NCBI GenBank assembly: GCA_031460455.1
Contig: JAVKTQ010000007.1
Coordinates: forward strand, 116,305 to 180,304
Source: Sporomusaceae bacterium
Lineage (GTDB): Bacteria > Bacillota > Negativicutes > Sporomusales > UBA7701
DNA length: 64,000 bases
Direction: 5' to 3'
Under the pieces are notes generated by a model. It was not told the DNA's origin, did not search any database, and was given only the letters and a program-made list of their open reading frames with translations. This document shows, piece after piece, positions 35,030-44,400 of this stretch (the stretch's first letter is position 1; the number at the start of each line of letters is the position of its first letter). The position numbers were made by a program, and so were the translations under genes.

Positions 35030-36342
35030 CAGGCTCCTCCTTCTCCCGCCCATTCGCCGGGCAGCGCTATACTCCGCATAGGCAGCGTCACCGTAAACGT
35101 GGTAAGGCGTCCGGTCCCCGACCCGACTTTCACCGTCCCCGATAACATTTCGGTGAGATTCTTAACATGGGACAGCCCGAGCCCGGTGGACATTTTGCCG
35201 GTAACGGGGCAGAACTTGGTCGAATAGCCGACCTCGAACAGCAGGTCGAAATCCTCCGCCTTGATACCGCATCCGTTATCTTCAACGGCGAAGACTATTT
35301 CCCCTGCCGCCGCCCGCTCGGTCACCCTTATCATGCCGGTGTCGCCGCAGGCTTCGATGGCGTTGATTATGAGGTCGTCGAGGATGGATACGATGGCGTA
35401 GTGATGGTCGGTGACAAAGTCGAATTCGTGTTCGAAGGAGATGGTGATGTTCTTGTCGATGCCGGTCAGATAGCGCCTGGTGTTCTGTTCAATGATGAAA
35501 AATATCTCCGCCAGGCTAAGTCCGTGGAGGGTGGACGAGGGATGGAGGATATTCTCGATGCCTGTCACCACACGGGAATAATCCTTCTTCACTTCATGGA
35601 TGTTGCGGGCGACCGCCAGGGCCTGAGCAGCATCGGGATCGGCGCTGTCGCGGGCGTAAAGCCTTTTGTAAAGCCAGTAGCTGTCTTCCATGACCTGTTC
35701 GATGTCCTGTGAGGATTTCTTGAGATAGTAGAGCTCGGCTTTGAGCTGGGCGATCATGACGGTCAGTGCGGTGTAGCGGGCCACCTGCTCTTCGGCCAGA
35801 ACGAATGTCTGATAGCGCCTGAGAGCGTAGTAAGCGCCGACGGCCAGAACGGCGCGCAGCACAGCCACCCCCACCAGACTGGAGAAAACATTTTCGGGAT
35901 TGCCCTTGAGGGGGTCGCCGCGGGTGAGAAGTTCGACGAGGTTGCTGAAAACGTCGCTGACGCTGAGCAGGAGGATAAGGGCAGGGAGGTTGTCCACCAT
36001 GCGGCGGATGCCGAGGGCCTGAAAACAGGCTCCATAGGAGATGTAATAGATGATCGACGGCGAGTTGATCAGTACGACATCGATGAATCCTACCGGGTCG
36101 AAGGTCAGTTGGAAGGCGCTGCGGCCGACGGTGATCGCTATCCCGGAGAGGATTGCGGTTGTAAAGACGGGCAGGCGGGGGAAATAGAGAAGCAGCGTCG
36201 CCAGAACGGCTACGCTGACCGTGAAGCGGAAATGGGTATGGAAGGGGTAGATGTAGGCCAGGCCGGCCAGCCCTACCAATAATACGACTACCAGAATGGA
36301 CTTATACTCCCGTCTGACGATCCGAATCAATTCCACTGCCAT
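35029..36342 (-). CDS. Sensor histidine kinase, GlnK/YcbA-like
   Basis: A 437-residue membrane kinase with about six N-terminal membrane segments (residues 10-180). A coiled helical region follows (LKAELYYLKKSSQDIEQVME), with a His in NIHEVKKDYSRV as candidate phosphoacceptor. The ATP-binding HATPase domain is LDDLIINAIEAC, VEDNGCGI and TGLGLSHVK. ATG 36342 has GGGACGGAG upstream; ATG 36363 is an alternative. It is translationally coupled to the regulator. Confidence 0.88.
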   Translation of the reverse strand: MAVELIRIVRREYKSILVVVLLVGLAGLAYIYPFHTHFRFTVSVAVLATLLLYFPRLPVFTTAILSGIAITVGRSAFQLTFDPVGFIDVVLINSPSIIYYISYGACFQALGIRRMVDNLPALILLLSVSDVFSNLVELLTRGDPLKGNPENVFSSLVGVAVLRAVLAVGAYYALRRYQTFVLAEEQVARYTALTVMIAQLKAELYYLKKSSQDIEQVMEDSYWLYKRLYARDSADPDAAQALAVARNIHEVKKDYSRVVTGIENILHPSSTLHGLSLAEIFFIIEQNTRRYLTGIDKNITISFEHEFDFVTDHHYAIVSILDDLIINAIEACGDTGMIRVTERAAAGEIVFAVEDNGCGIKAEDFDLLFEVGYSTKFCPVTGKMSTGLGLSHVKNLTEMLSGTVKVGSGTGRLTTFTVTLPMRSIALPGEWAGEGGA

Positions 36343-36392
36343 CGTGCTCCGTCCCATAAGCATGATTCACCGGAGGCCCGGCGCTCACAAAA

Positions 36393-36866
36393 TCATATCT
36401 CTATTATCTCGGCCGCGACTTTGCCGTCCGCGATCACCAGCACGCCGCAACTGGGCGGATGACCGCCGCGGGGGTGGACGGCGCCGCCGGGATTGAACAG
36501 CAGCACGCCGTCATGCCGGCTGATGTCCGGGACGTGGGAATGTCCATATATGACCACATCGACGCCGTATTGGCGTCCCCACCACAGCAGTTCGCCGCTA
36601 CGCTCCTTGGCGTTGTAGCGGTGCCCGTGGGTCAGCCAGATTTTCCGGTCGCCGGCCTCGATGAACTCGTCTATTTTGGCGTCGGTGACGCCGTCGCAGT
36701 TGCCGGCGACCGCGGTCACCGGCAGACCGGTCAGGTCGGCGAGGCGGCGGGCGTCCTGGCTGTAGTCGCCGGCGTGCAGCCACATGTCCACTGGCCCGGC
36801 CGCCGCCACGGCCCGCCCGATCGCCGCCTGCGAACCGTGGCTGTCGCTAATCACGCCTATTCTCAT
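36393..36866 (-). CDS. YfcE/MJ0936-type phosphodiesterase
   Basis: A 157-residue cytoplasmic metallophosphoesterase. Motifs are ISDSHGS, HAGDY, VAGNCDG, THGHRY and YGHSHVP, the complete dinuclear metal site. It overlaps the 3' end of the rdgB gene by 20 bp and closes the operon rph-rdgB-yfcE, a common order in Firmicutes. The physiological substrate is unknown. Confidence 0.93.
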   Translation of the reverse strand: MRIGVISDSHGSQAAIGRAVAAAGPVDMWLHAGDYSQDARRLADLTGLPVTAVAGNCDGVTDAKIDEFIEAGDRKIWLTHGHRYNAKERSGELLWWGRQYGVDVVIYGHSHVPDISRHDGVLLFNPGGAVHPRGGHPPSCGVLVIADGKVAAEIIEI

Positions 36867-37458
36867 TGTAATACCTCGCCAGCGTAGTCGCCATGTTGCG
36901 GAGCGCCTGCCCGCGGTGGCTGACGGCGTTCTTGTCCGCCACCGTCATCTCGGCCAGCGTCTTTTCGGCGCCGGGCATGTAAAAGAGGGGGTCGTAGCCG
37001 AAGCCGCCCGTACCCCGCGGTTCTTTGAGGATGGTCCCTTCGCAGGTGCCTTCGGCGGTCAGCAGCGCCCCGTCGGGGTCGATGTAGGCCAGGACGCAGC
37101 GGAAGCGGGCGGTTCGCCGGTCGTCGGGCACACCTTCGAGTTCGGCCAGCAGTTTGGCGTTGCAGTCGGCATCGCTGGCTTCGGGGCCGGCGTAGCGGGC
37201 GGAATAAACGCCGGGCGCCCCGCCCAGCGCGTCGACCTCAAGCCCCGAGTCGTCGGCCAGGCACGCCCGGCCGGTATTGAGGGCGTAGTGGGTCGCCTTG
37301 AGGATGGCGTTGGCGGCGAAGGTGTCGCCACTTTCCACCGCCTCCGGGACTGCGGGGAAGCTGTCGAGGGCCAGCACCTCGACCGGCAGGGCGGCGAGGG
37401 CGGCGGCGATTTCCGTGACTTTTCCCTTGTTGCGGGTCGCTACTACTAACGCCGTCAT
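36847..37458 (-). CDS. rdgB: XTP/dITP diphosphatase
   Basis: A 203-residue house-cleaning nucleotide pyrophosphatase of the Ham1/RdgB family. It has [33 protein letters not shown] and FGYDPLF, then SHRGQAL. It removes deaminated purine nucleotides (XTP, dITP). The ATG overlaps the rph stop (ATGA). Confidence 0.96.
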   Translation of the reverse strand: MTALVVATRNKGKVTEIAAALAALPVEVLALDSFPAVPEAVESGDTFAANAILKATHYALNTGRACLADDSGLEVDALGGAPGVYSARYAGPEASDADCNAKLLAELEGVPDDRRTARFRCVLAYIDPDGALLTAEGTCEGTILKEPRGTGGFGYDPLFYMPGAEKTLAEMTVADKNAVSHRGQALRNMATTLARYYNENRRD

Positions 37459-38192
37459 GCCCGCCCGATCCTCCAGGCCAGTTGGCCCAGCACGTCTTTC
37501 TGATAGTCGATGAGCTCGGCGACGCCTTTTTCGCCGGCAGCCAGCATTAGCTTGAGCTGATCCTTGCTGAAGGGCGCTTTCTCGCCGGTGCCCTGCACCT
37601 CCACGAAATGGCCTTCGCCGGTCATGACGAGATTGAGGTCGACATACGCCCTGGAGTCTTCCTCATAGCACAGGTCGAGCAGCACTGCGCCGTCGACGAC
37701 GCCAACGCTGACGGCCGCGAGGAAGTCGATCACGGGAAAGGGTTTTTCGGGGGCGTAGAATGTGTTTACGGCGTCGACCAACGCCACGTATGCGCCGGTG
37801 ATCGAGGCGGTGCGGGTGCCGCCGTCGGCCTGGACGACGTCGCAGTCGATGGTGACAGACCGTTCGCCGAGGGCCTTGAGGTTGGTGACGCTGCGCAGCG
37901 CCCTGCCGATGAGACGCTGGATCTCGTGGGTTCGGCCGCTGGGTTTGCCTTTGGCCACCTCGCGGACGTTGCGCACCTGGGTGGAGCGCGGCAGGAGCGA
38001 GTATTCGGCTGTCACCCACCCCTCGCCCATTCCCTTGAGGAAGGGCGGCACCTTCTCTTCGACGCTGGCGGCGCAGATAACCTTGGTGTCGCCGAACTCG
38101 ACCAGTACCGAGCCCTCAGCGTATTTCAGATAGTTGCGGACGATTTTCACCCGGCGCAGATCAAGGGCCTGGCGGCCGTCGCTTCTTGTCAT
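37455..38192 (-). CDS. rph: Ribonuclease PH
   Basis: A 245-residue phosphorolytic 3'-5' exoribonuclease that trims tRNA 3' ends. It begins [17 protein letters not shown], and has [14 protein letters not shown], the phosphate-binding [15 protein letters not shown] and [18 protein letters not shown]. The ATG at 38192 follows GGGGAGG; the frame is open further upstream but that part is a shadow of the neighbouring gene. Overlap with rdgB is 4 nt. Confidence 0.97.
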   Translation of the reverse strand: MTRSDGRQALDLRRVKIVRNYLKYAEGSVLVEFGDTKVICAASVEEKVPPFLKGMGEGWVTAEYSLLPRSTQVRNVREVAKGKPSGRTHEIQRLIGRALRSVTNLKALGERSVTIDCDVVQADGGTRTASITGAYVALVDAVNTFYAPEKPFPVIDFLAAVSVGVVDGAVLLDLCYEEDSRAYVDLNLVMTGEGHFVEVQGTGEKAPFSKDQLKLMLAAGEKGVAELIDYQKDVLGQLAWRIGRA

Positions 38193-38211
38193 AGTGTTGC
38201 CTCCCCGCGGG

Positions 38212-39534
38212 CTAGACCCGCTCCAACGAATCGTTTTCCTTGTCCTGGATGATGTAGTGCCGATATTTCCCCTGGCGTTTGGCAGCCAGCACCGCGTCCT
38301 TGGCGCCCTGCCGGCACGTCGGGCAGGGCTCGCGCGGCACGACGGCGGCGAAAGCCGACTGGTAGCCGCAGCGATGTCCCTCGGCTTCGCTGGCGACGGT
38401 GAGGTAACCGTGGCAGTGGGGGCAGAGGCGCAGTTTTTCAACCTGCTGTTCGCTGATGCCGCTGTCGTCGTAGTAGATGCCCCTGCGACGCGTCCAGAAG
38501 TCGCCTGCCTTCGCGGCCGCGGCGTTGCCCAGCGGCTCGCGGTCCCGCCATAGGGCGGTCTGTTTGGCAACGAGTTCCCTAAGGTAAGCCCGGGCGCCGC
38601 CCGTGAGGCCGCGCGGCGCGGCGGCAATATCCGGCTCTACCACCCGGCTGTAGTCGAGGCCGGCCATGGCGAGGATGATGCCGGTGTTGACATACGGCAA
38701 TGCGTCCTCGATAGAGTAGCCGCCTTCGAGAACGGCGACGTCGGCTTTAAGCTTGGCGGCCAGCGAGGCGTAGCCCTGGGCGGTGATGGCCATGTTGGCC
38801 AGGGGGTCGCTGTAATGGTTGTCCTGTCCGGCCGAGTTGATGACGATGTCGGGGCGGAAGTCTTCCAGCACCGGCAGAATCAGGTTGTCGAGCACGTAGT
38901 GGAGCCCCTCGTCGGTCGTGCCCGGCGGCAGGGGCAGGTTGATGGTGGCGCCGATGGCGGGCGGGCTGCCGGCTTCGTCGGTGAAGCCGCTGCCTGGGTA
39001 GAGGGTGCGGCCGTCCTGATGGAAGGAGATGAACAGCGTGTCGGGGTCGTGGTAGAAGATATCCTGGGTGCCGTCGCCGTGGTGAACATCGGTGTCGACG
39101 ATTGCCACCCGCCGCACGCCATGGTGTCGCCGCAAATGCTCGACCATGACTGCCTCAATGTTGATGGTGCAGAAGCCGCGCGTACCGTGAACCACCCGCA
39201 TGGCATGGTGTCCGGGCGGCCGCACGAGAGCGAACGCCCGCGCCACTTCGCCTTTTATCACCGCTTCGGCGGCGGTTATCGCCCCGCCGGCCGAGACAAG
39301 GTGAGCGTCGGTGATATGCGAGGCGATATCGGGCACGCCGATATGGACCCGGTCGGCGTCGCGGAGGGTCGCTAGGCGGGGCTTGTATTCGCGGATGCCG
39401 GGCATGTCGAGCAGGCCTTCCTCCACGATTTGGTCGCGGGTGTAGAGCAGCCGCTCCTCACGCTCGGGGTGGGTCGGCGTCAGCGCCCAGTCAAACGCCG
39501 GGAAGAAGACGAGACCGAACGGTTTGACGGCCAT
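38212..39534 (-). CDS. Histone-deacetylase-fold protein (AcuC-like) with C-terminal zinc-ribbon extension
   Basis: A 440-residue protein. The arginase/deacetylase fold covers residues 1 to about 310, with [19 protein letters not shown] [29 protein letters not shown] and LEGGYS, so the zinc and catalytic residues are intact. The last 90 or so residues add CPHCHGYL and CPTCRQG knuckles, not usual in AcuC. The start overlaps the HyuA stop (TGATG). It may be a protein lysine deacetylase or a polyamine/amide hydrolase. Confidence 0.88.
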   Translation of the reverse strand: MAVKPFGLVFFPAFDWALTPTHPEREERLLYTRDQIVEEGLLDMPGIREYKPRLATLRDADRVHIGVPDIASHITDAHLVSAGGAITAAEAVIKGEVARAFALVRPPGHHAMRVVHGTRGFCTINIEAVMVEHLRRHHGVRRVAIVDTDVHHGDGTQDIFYHDPDTLFISFHQDGRTLYPGSGFTDEAGSPPAIGATINLPLPPGTTDEGLHYVLDNLILPVLEDFRPDIVINSAGQDNHYSDPLANMAITAQGYASLAAKLKADVAVLEGGYSIEDALPYVNTGIILAMAGLDYSRVVEPDIAAAPRGLTGGARAYLRELVAKQTALWRDREPLGNAAAAKAGDFWTRRRGIYYDDSGISEQQVEKLRLCPHCHGYLTVASEAEGHRCGYQSAFAAVVPREPCPTCRQGAKDAVLAAKRQGKYRHYIIQDKENDSLERV

Positions 39535-41189
39535 CACGCTCCCTCCTCGACGGCGAAGACGCCGGGTTTTATCTGCAGCCGGCAGGCGATGATCTTGCCG
39601 GTGGTGCTAAACCCTCGCACAAGGTTGAATTCTTCGTCATAGACCGATTCGACGTCCGCCACCGGGATGCCGGCCGCAGCGGCGCGCTCGGCCAGGTGGC
39701 GGGCCGCCAGCTCCCGCGCGTCGGCGAGGCCGAAGCGGCGGGAAGGCAGCGCGGACCTGAGGCCGAGCTCGGCGACGGTGTAGTAGCCCTGGGCGGTGTC
39801 GGCGCGGAGGGTTACCTCGATCGTCGGCCGGGCCACAGCCGCGCCGACCGCGTTGGCCACCATCGCGCCCGCGGGCACGGTGCAGCAGACGCCGAGGCGT
39901 TCAGCCACCAAGGGTGCGAGGCCTTCGGCCGCACCGCCCACTCCGACGAGAGCGGCAGGCTGGGGCCGCCGGTCGCGGACGGCGTCTTCCACCCGGTAGA
40001 CGGGCTCGGCGGCGCGTTCGTCGATCATATTTTCGATGGCGGCGTATATGGCATCGGCCGCAGCGCCAAGCACGGCCCGCGCCGTGTCCTGCACGCTCTC
40101 GCCGTCGGCTGCCGTAAGCCGCATGGCCTCCCCGGCCTTGTCCTTGTCGCCGAAATCGGCCGCACCGGCGACGATCATCGCGTCGGATACAGTGGGGACG
40201 GGGCCGCCCAGCGCCATCGCCGGGCCCCGTCGTTCGGGCCCGACGGCTATACGGCCGCCTTCCCGGCGGACAAAGCTGTCGCCGCCCACGCCGATGGAGC
40301 GCAGCCAGAAGGACCTGACAGCTGTCGGGTAATCGCCGATTTTCGCCCCCCGTTCGGCGAACAGCGGTGCACCATCGCGCCATAAGGCGATGTCGGTCGT
40401 GGTGCCGCCGATGTCGAGGGATACTGCTTCACCGCGCGGCGCCGCAAGCGCCATGATGCCGAGAACGCTGGCAGCCGGGCCGGTGAATACCGCTTCGACC
40501 GGCCGCTCGCCGGCCGTCGTCAGCGGCATGGTGCCGCCGTCGGCTTTGAGGATGTACAGCGGTGCGGTCACGCCGCGACCGGCCACAGCCGCTTGCGCCG
40601 CGCGGGCGAAACGGCCGAAGTGGCGCCAGGTGGCGGCGTTGTAATACGCCGAGTTAGCCCGTCGCCAGAAGTTGAGCGAGCCGGCGACGGCCGAGCCGAG
40701 GGTTATGTGGGCAGGGGCCGCGTATCGGCGCAGCCATGCGGCCACCGCCTGCTCATGGGCAGGGTTGCGGACGGCGAATTTGCCGGCGACCGCGAAAACT
40801 TCGCAGTCCGCCAGGCCGCGGCAGGCGACCGCGACCTCCGCCTCATCAGGCGGCGCCGTTTCGCGGCCACGGTGGTCGATATAGCCTGATAATAGCCAGG
40901 GTCGCTCGGGCACGAGCGAACTGATGTCCATACCAGGTCCGGGAAGAAGGAGGAGCCCTGCCCGCTCCAGTCGCCCTTCGACGACCGCGTTGGTGACAAT
41001 GGTCGTGGACAGGGCCACGCGCCTGATTCCGGCGGCGTCAACCCCGGCAAGCACCCGGTCGAGGGCATCGAGTATGCCGTGCAGCAGGTCGTCGTGGGTG
41101 GTCGGCGCCTTGGCCTGAGCCAACACCTTACCCCCGGACACCACAACTGCGTCGGTGTACGTCCCGCCGACGTCGATGCCCAGCAGCAT
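39534..41189 (-). CDS. Hydantoinase/oxoprolinase-family protein (HyuA-like)
   Basis: A 551-residue ASKHA-fold protein. It opens with LLGIDVGGTYTDAVVV, has STTIVTNAVVEGR, LKADGGTMPL, FTGPAASVLG and SLDIGGTTTDIALW. No HyuB-type partner is present. In this operon it follows a dehydratase component and its ATPase, and its fold is related to that ATPase, so it could be another ATP-driven activator rather than a hydantoinase. The start ATG at 41189 has GGAGGGAAGG upstream. Confidence 0.85.
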   Translation of the reverse strand: MLLGIDVGGTYTDAVVVSGGKVLAQAKAPTTHDDLLHGILDALDRVLAGVDAAGIRRVALSTTIVTNAVVEGRLERAGLLLLPGPGMDISSLVPERPWLLSGYIDHRGRETAPPDEAEVAVACRGLADCEVFAVAGKFAVRNPAHEQAVAAWLRRYAAPAHITLGSAVAGSLNFWRRANSAYYNAATWRHFGRFARAAQAAVAGRGVTAPLYILKADGGTMPLTTAGERPVEAVFTGPAASVLGIMALAAPRGEAVSLDIGGTTTDIALWRDGAPLFAERGAKIGDYPTAVRSFWLRSIGVGGDSFVRREGGRIAVGPERRGPAMALGGPVPTVSDAMIVAGAADFGDKDKAGEAMRLTAADGESVQDTARAVLGAAADAIYAAIENMIDERAAEPVYRVEDAVRDRRPQPAALVGVGGAAEGLAPLVAERLGVCCTVPAGAMVANAVGAAVARPTIEVTLRADTAQGYYTVAELGLRSALPSRRFGLADARELAARHLAERAAAAGIPVADVESVYDEEFNLVRGFSTTGKIIACRLQIKPGVFAVEEGA

Positions 41190-41229
41190 GGCCTTCCCTC
41201 CTTCCCCTTGACGGACGCTTCTGAACGTC

Positions 41230-42009
41230 CTATCCTTCTTTCGCCAATAACGTCATAGCGTGGACGGCGCAGCCGATCGCCCCGTTCAGCTGCGGCCTCT
41301 CCGGCACCACAACTTTCACGCCCATTTCCTGTTCGATGATCCGCGGCAATGCTTCGCCGATGGCAACTCCGCCGGTGAAAACGACGGTTTCGCCCGCGCC
41401 GGTAAGGGCGGCCAGCATCGGCCGCACCCGTTTGAAGATGGTATAATTGACTCCGGCCGCGAGTTCGGGCACCGTGTAGCCTTCAACGATGCGGCCGATG
41501 AGTTCCGATTCGCCGAAGATCGCGCAGGTGGCGCTGAGTTCGACCGGATTATCGCTATGACGGCTGAGTTCTTCCAGGCTTATCCCCAGCACCGCGGCCA
41601 TATTCTCCAGGTAGCGCCCCGTGCTGGCGGCGCATTTGTCGTTGGTCTGAAAGTCGACCATCTTGCCTCGGCGCACTTTGATGACCTTACTGTCCTGTCC
41701 CCCCAGGTCTAGGAGGGTGAAATCGGTCAGTCCCGTCTGCCATACGGCGCCGATGGCGTGAGCCTTAAGCTCGGGGATGACGGTAGCGCCGGCAATGGCC
41801 AGCGTGTTGCGGCCGTAGCCGGTGGCGACCACCGCCTCGCTATCCTCAAGGCCGAGGGCGGCGAAGTCGACCGCCATCTCTCCATTTTTGCGCCGGCCGT
41901 AGTCGCGGTAGAACTCGACCGTCTCCAGAACCTTCTCGGTCATTATGCATCCGTCAGCCATCAACACGATCTTGACGCTGCGGCTGCCGAGATCAATTCC
42001 GCACAACAT
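41230..42009 (-). CDS. 2-Hydroxyacyl-CoA dehydratase activator-type ATPase (HgdC-like)
   Basis: A 259-residue ASKHA ATPase that binds a [4Fe-4S] cluster between two subunits. The two cluster cysteines are in NDKCAASTGRYLE and SATCAIFGESE. Nucleotide motifs are CGIDLGSRSVKIVLM and LLDLGGQDSKVI. It drives one low-potential electron into a partner Fe-S protein at the cost of ATP. ATG 42009 follows GAGGTGAGG; GTG 42018 overlapping the previous stop is less likely. Confidence 0.93.
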   Translation of the reverse strand: MLCGIDLGSRSVKIVLMADGCIMTEKVLETVEFYRDYGRRKNGEMAVDFAALGLEDSEAVVATGYGRNTLAIAGATVIPELKAHAIGAVWQTGLTDFTLLDLGGQDSKVIKVRRGKMVDFQTNDKCAASTGRYLENMAAVLGISLEELSRHSDNPVELSATCAIFGESELIGRIVEGYTVPELAAGVNYTIFKRVRPMLAALTGAGETVVFTGGVAIGEALPRIIEQEMGVKVVVPERPQLNGAIGCAVHAMTLLAKEG

Positions 42010-42014
42010 CGGCC

Positions 42015-42992
42015 TCACCTCAGCATTTCCAGAAAACTGTCGAGCCGCAGGCGGGTACGGGCGTCCACCTTGCTGGGCTTGTCGCCCTCAATCGTGAGAA
42101 TGGGCACATCCAGCTTCTCGCGGAAAATCATATCCTCGATCTGACGGAAACAGAAACTTTGCACATAATGGATGATCCCGTCGATATTGCGGCGCTCAAT
42201 CTCGCGCCGGATGTCTTCGATGCGCCCGAAGACGCCGTAGGGGTATGTATAGAGCCTGTACTGCTCGACGATGTCGTCGGTGGCGAAGGGCATGGCGAAT
42301 TGGCGCTGCACCTCGTTGTACACAATCCGCGCCCCCATCTTTTCGATGTAGTCGTAAAGGTCGGTAAGAATGGGGGGCACGCCGATAAAGCCGAGGCGAA
42401 CGTCCTCGGCGTATTCGGCTGCGTTGCCGGCGGCGGCCAGGAAAGCGTCCGCCTCCTGCTCGAAGACGTTGACATCGCCGTTGAAGTCGCTGCAGCTCAC
42501 CTGATAGAGATGGTTGTGCCAGCCGCTGACCGTCCCTTCCTGCCAGGTGAGACGGTCGATCTCGGCCACCTTGGCCCTTACGGCGTCGAGACGGCGCTTG
42601 ACGGCGTTGACTGCATCCCAATTCGTGCCAAGGCTGGCCGTGAGCTTCTCCATTTGCAGCTTCAGCAGGTCGTAGTCGCGGTCGAAGGGGTACGCGAACG
42701 GGATAGTTCTGACGCCGGCCAGTTCGTAGGTCTCCATCAGGGCATGGGTATTGCTGCAGTCTCCCTGCGTGACGGCGATAACAGTGTCGATATCGCCGCC
42801 CTGAACGACGACGGAATACAGCCCCTTGATCCAGCCGCAGATATTGCGGGGATAGCCCGCTTCCTCCGCGGCTTCGGTCAGCCGTACAGCTTCAGGGTGG
42901 CTTATGAGGATGTTGTTGAGGTCCACCGGCGTGTGCCCGGCGGCAAACACGATCTCCGCCGGTATGGTGGTGGTAATGCCGATTTTCGCCAT
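42015..42992 (-). CDS. 2-Hydroxyacyl-CoA dehydratase/BCR-family component
   Basis: A 325-residue HgdB/BcrC-like Fe-S protein. Candidate cluster cysteines are in YPRNICGWIKG, TQGDCSNTHA and VQSFCFRQIED. Classical dehydratases need two different subunits, but only one is present, paired with the HgdC-like ATPase. That layout matches double-cubane cluster protein/ATPase pairs as well as orphan dehydratases. GAGGAG lies before the ATG. The substrate is unknown. Confidence 0.85.
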   Translation of the reverse strand: MAKIGITTTIPAEIVFAAGHTPVDLNNILISHPEAVRLTEAAEEAGYPRNICGWIKGLYSVVVQGGDIDTVIAVTQGDCSNTHALMETYELAGVRTIPFAYPFDRDYDLLKLQMEKLTASLGTNWDAVNAVKRRLDAVRAKVAEIDRLTWQEGTVSGWHNHLYQVSCSDFNGDVNVFEQEADAFLAAAGNAAEYAEDVRLGFIGVPPILTDLYDYIEKMGARIVYNEVQRQFAMPFATDDIVEQYRLYTYPYGVFGRIEDIRREIERRNIDGIIHYVQSFCFRQIEDMIFREKLDVPILTIEGDKPSKVDARTRLRLDSFLEMLR

Positions 42993-43028
42993 AACGACTC
43001 CTCGGTTCTTATATAACAGCGTAGCGAC

Positions 43029-43148
43029 CGTTCAGAAGTGCCCGGATGCAAGGCGCACCGGAAGAGCGCGCCGCGACGCGTACTACGGGCGTACGCTAGC
43101 AAGCGCTCTGAGGAGCAACGCCGCAGATGGGCGCTTATCAACGGGCGC
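43029..43148. repeat. Structured dispersed repeat, copy B
   Basis: The core 43045-43132 matches 2023-2111 almost base for base. The flanking arms GTTCAGAAGTGCCC and GGGCGCTTATCAAC pair with each other (11 of 14 plus one G-U) but do not resemble the arms of copy A. Inner hairpin GCGTAC/GTACGC is visible. It lies between the CofE-like gene and the dehydratase gene. Confidence 0.8.
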
Positions 43149-43152
43149 CTAA

Positions 43153-43818
43153 TTATCCGGCTGCCAGCTCTCGGGCGGCCTGGGCGTAGTTTTTGATTAC
43201 CACGATCGGCGTCCGCTGGCTGGCGTTGCCGAAGGGGTTGTCGATAAGTATCTGGGCGAGGTTGGCCGGGTTGAGCCCGACGGTCACACCGAGGATAGCG
43301 GCCCTTTTCAGGTCGTTGACATCGGCCACCGCCGCCCCGTGGCAGCCGAACCGCGCCTTGATGGCTTCGGCGACGCCGTTGGGGTTGTCCGGGCCGTAAA
43401 CGATGTGCTTGTCGAAGGGCGGCATTGTGCCGGTTACGTCGTCGATGAGGGCGGCCTGTTCGCCGGCCAGCTCGTAGAAGACGCCGTTCCTGCCGACGAG
43501 CTTGGCCAGGATACCCATAATCATAGCGAACGTTACCCGCCACTTGCCTTCGGCGTCCATCGCGGCCTGCATGCCGTAGGCGCTCGAAAGGCTTCCCTTT
43601 TGGGGCACAAGGCGGCAGAGAATCTTGGCCAGGAAGCAGATGTCCATATCCTCCGGGCGGACAACGCGCCCCTGGGTTATGGCCACGACGCTTTCGGCCA
43701 CGGAAACGACGTCGTCGGGACCGATATTGTCGCCCGCGTACGCGGCGATGGCTTCGACGATATTGTCCTGGGGGGTGAGGATGCGGGTCTTGACGGGTAC
43801 TAGTTCAACAATTGCCAT
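43153..43818 (-). CDS. CofE-like (F420-0:gamma-glutamyl ligase family) protein
   Basis: A 221-residue protein with a CofE-type fold: VPVKTRILTPQDN, DVVSVAESVVAITQGRVV, GRNGVFYELAG and PIVVIKNY. True CofE adds glutamates to coenzyme F420, but no F420 biosynthesis gene is nearby and the host type does not usually make F420, so another amide-ligase or kinase-like role is likely. GGAGGG precedes the ATG. It is upstream of the dehydratase genes, with the repeat element between. Confidence 0.82.
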   Translation of the reverse strand: MAIVELVPVKTRILTPQDNIVEAIAAYAGDNIGPDDVVSVAESVVAITQGRVVRPEDMDICFLAKILCRLVPQKGSLSSAYGMQAAMDAEGKWRVTFAMIMGILAKLVGRNGVFYELAGEQAALIDDVTGTMPPFDKHIVYGPDNPNGVAEAIKARFGCHGAAVADVNDLKRAAILGVTVGLNPANLAQILIDNPFGNASQRTPIVVIKNYAQAARELAAG

Positions 43819-43830
43819 TGCTTGTCCCTC

Positions 43831-44367
43831 CTATGCCCCGGCTACGGCCGGTTTGAGCGCCGCGGCCACTTCGTCGGCCATCATGACGACGCGTTGCTTG
43901 TCGACGTACCATTTGCCACGGGCGACGACCTGAAAGTAGATTTCGACAGGCATGTCAACCATGCCGGCGAGAGCCTGCCGGATATCGCCCTGCTTGGCGG
44001 TGAAAGCGACCGTGACGATGACCGCGTTGCCGTCGGTCTTGGGAACGATGAGCGCCTCAAAATAGCCGTCGCTGCGGCGCCGCGTTTCCAGTTCCAGCCG
44101 CGAGGAAACTTCCACGGCGTCGAACTGCTCCTGGGGCAACAGGTGGCGGGTAAAACAGTCCATAATCGTGCCGTCCTGGGTCCCTTTGTTGACGAATGGC
44201 ACGTTACAGGAAAAAACGGCCCGGTTGCCGCTCAGCTCCTCAAGGTTGAAGTCGGTGCGCTGGTCGACGAGAAACTCGAACTCGGCATCGCCCTGGCGGG
44301 CGATGAAAAGCCAGACCGCGACCGCCAGCGCGACGGCTGCCACTACAAAAAACAGCAATAATTCCAC
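43831..44367 (-). CDS. Unknown membrane-anchored protein
   Basis: A 178-residue protein with one N-terminal membrane helix (residues 2-22) and a soluble beta-rich domain (ELSGNRAVFSCNVPFVNKGT, VEIYFQVVARGKWYV). I do not recognise the family. It uses GTG with GAGGAAG upstream and ends 12 nt before the CofE-like gene, so the two are probably co-transcribed and share a pathway. Confidence 0.75.
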   Translation of the reverse strand: MELLLFFVVAAVALAVAVWLFIARQGDAEFEFLVDQRTDFNLEELSGNRAVFSCNVPFVNKGTQDGTIMDCFTRHLLPQEQFDAVEVSSRLELETRRRSDGYFEALIVPKTDGNAVIVTVAFTAKQGDIRQALAGMVDMPVEIYFQVVARGKWYVDKQRVVMMADEVAAALKPAVAGA

Positions 44368-44400
44368 CTAGCATCTTCCTCTCTTACCACAGGATATACG

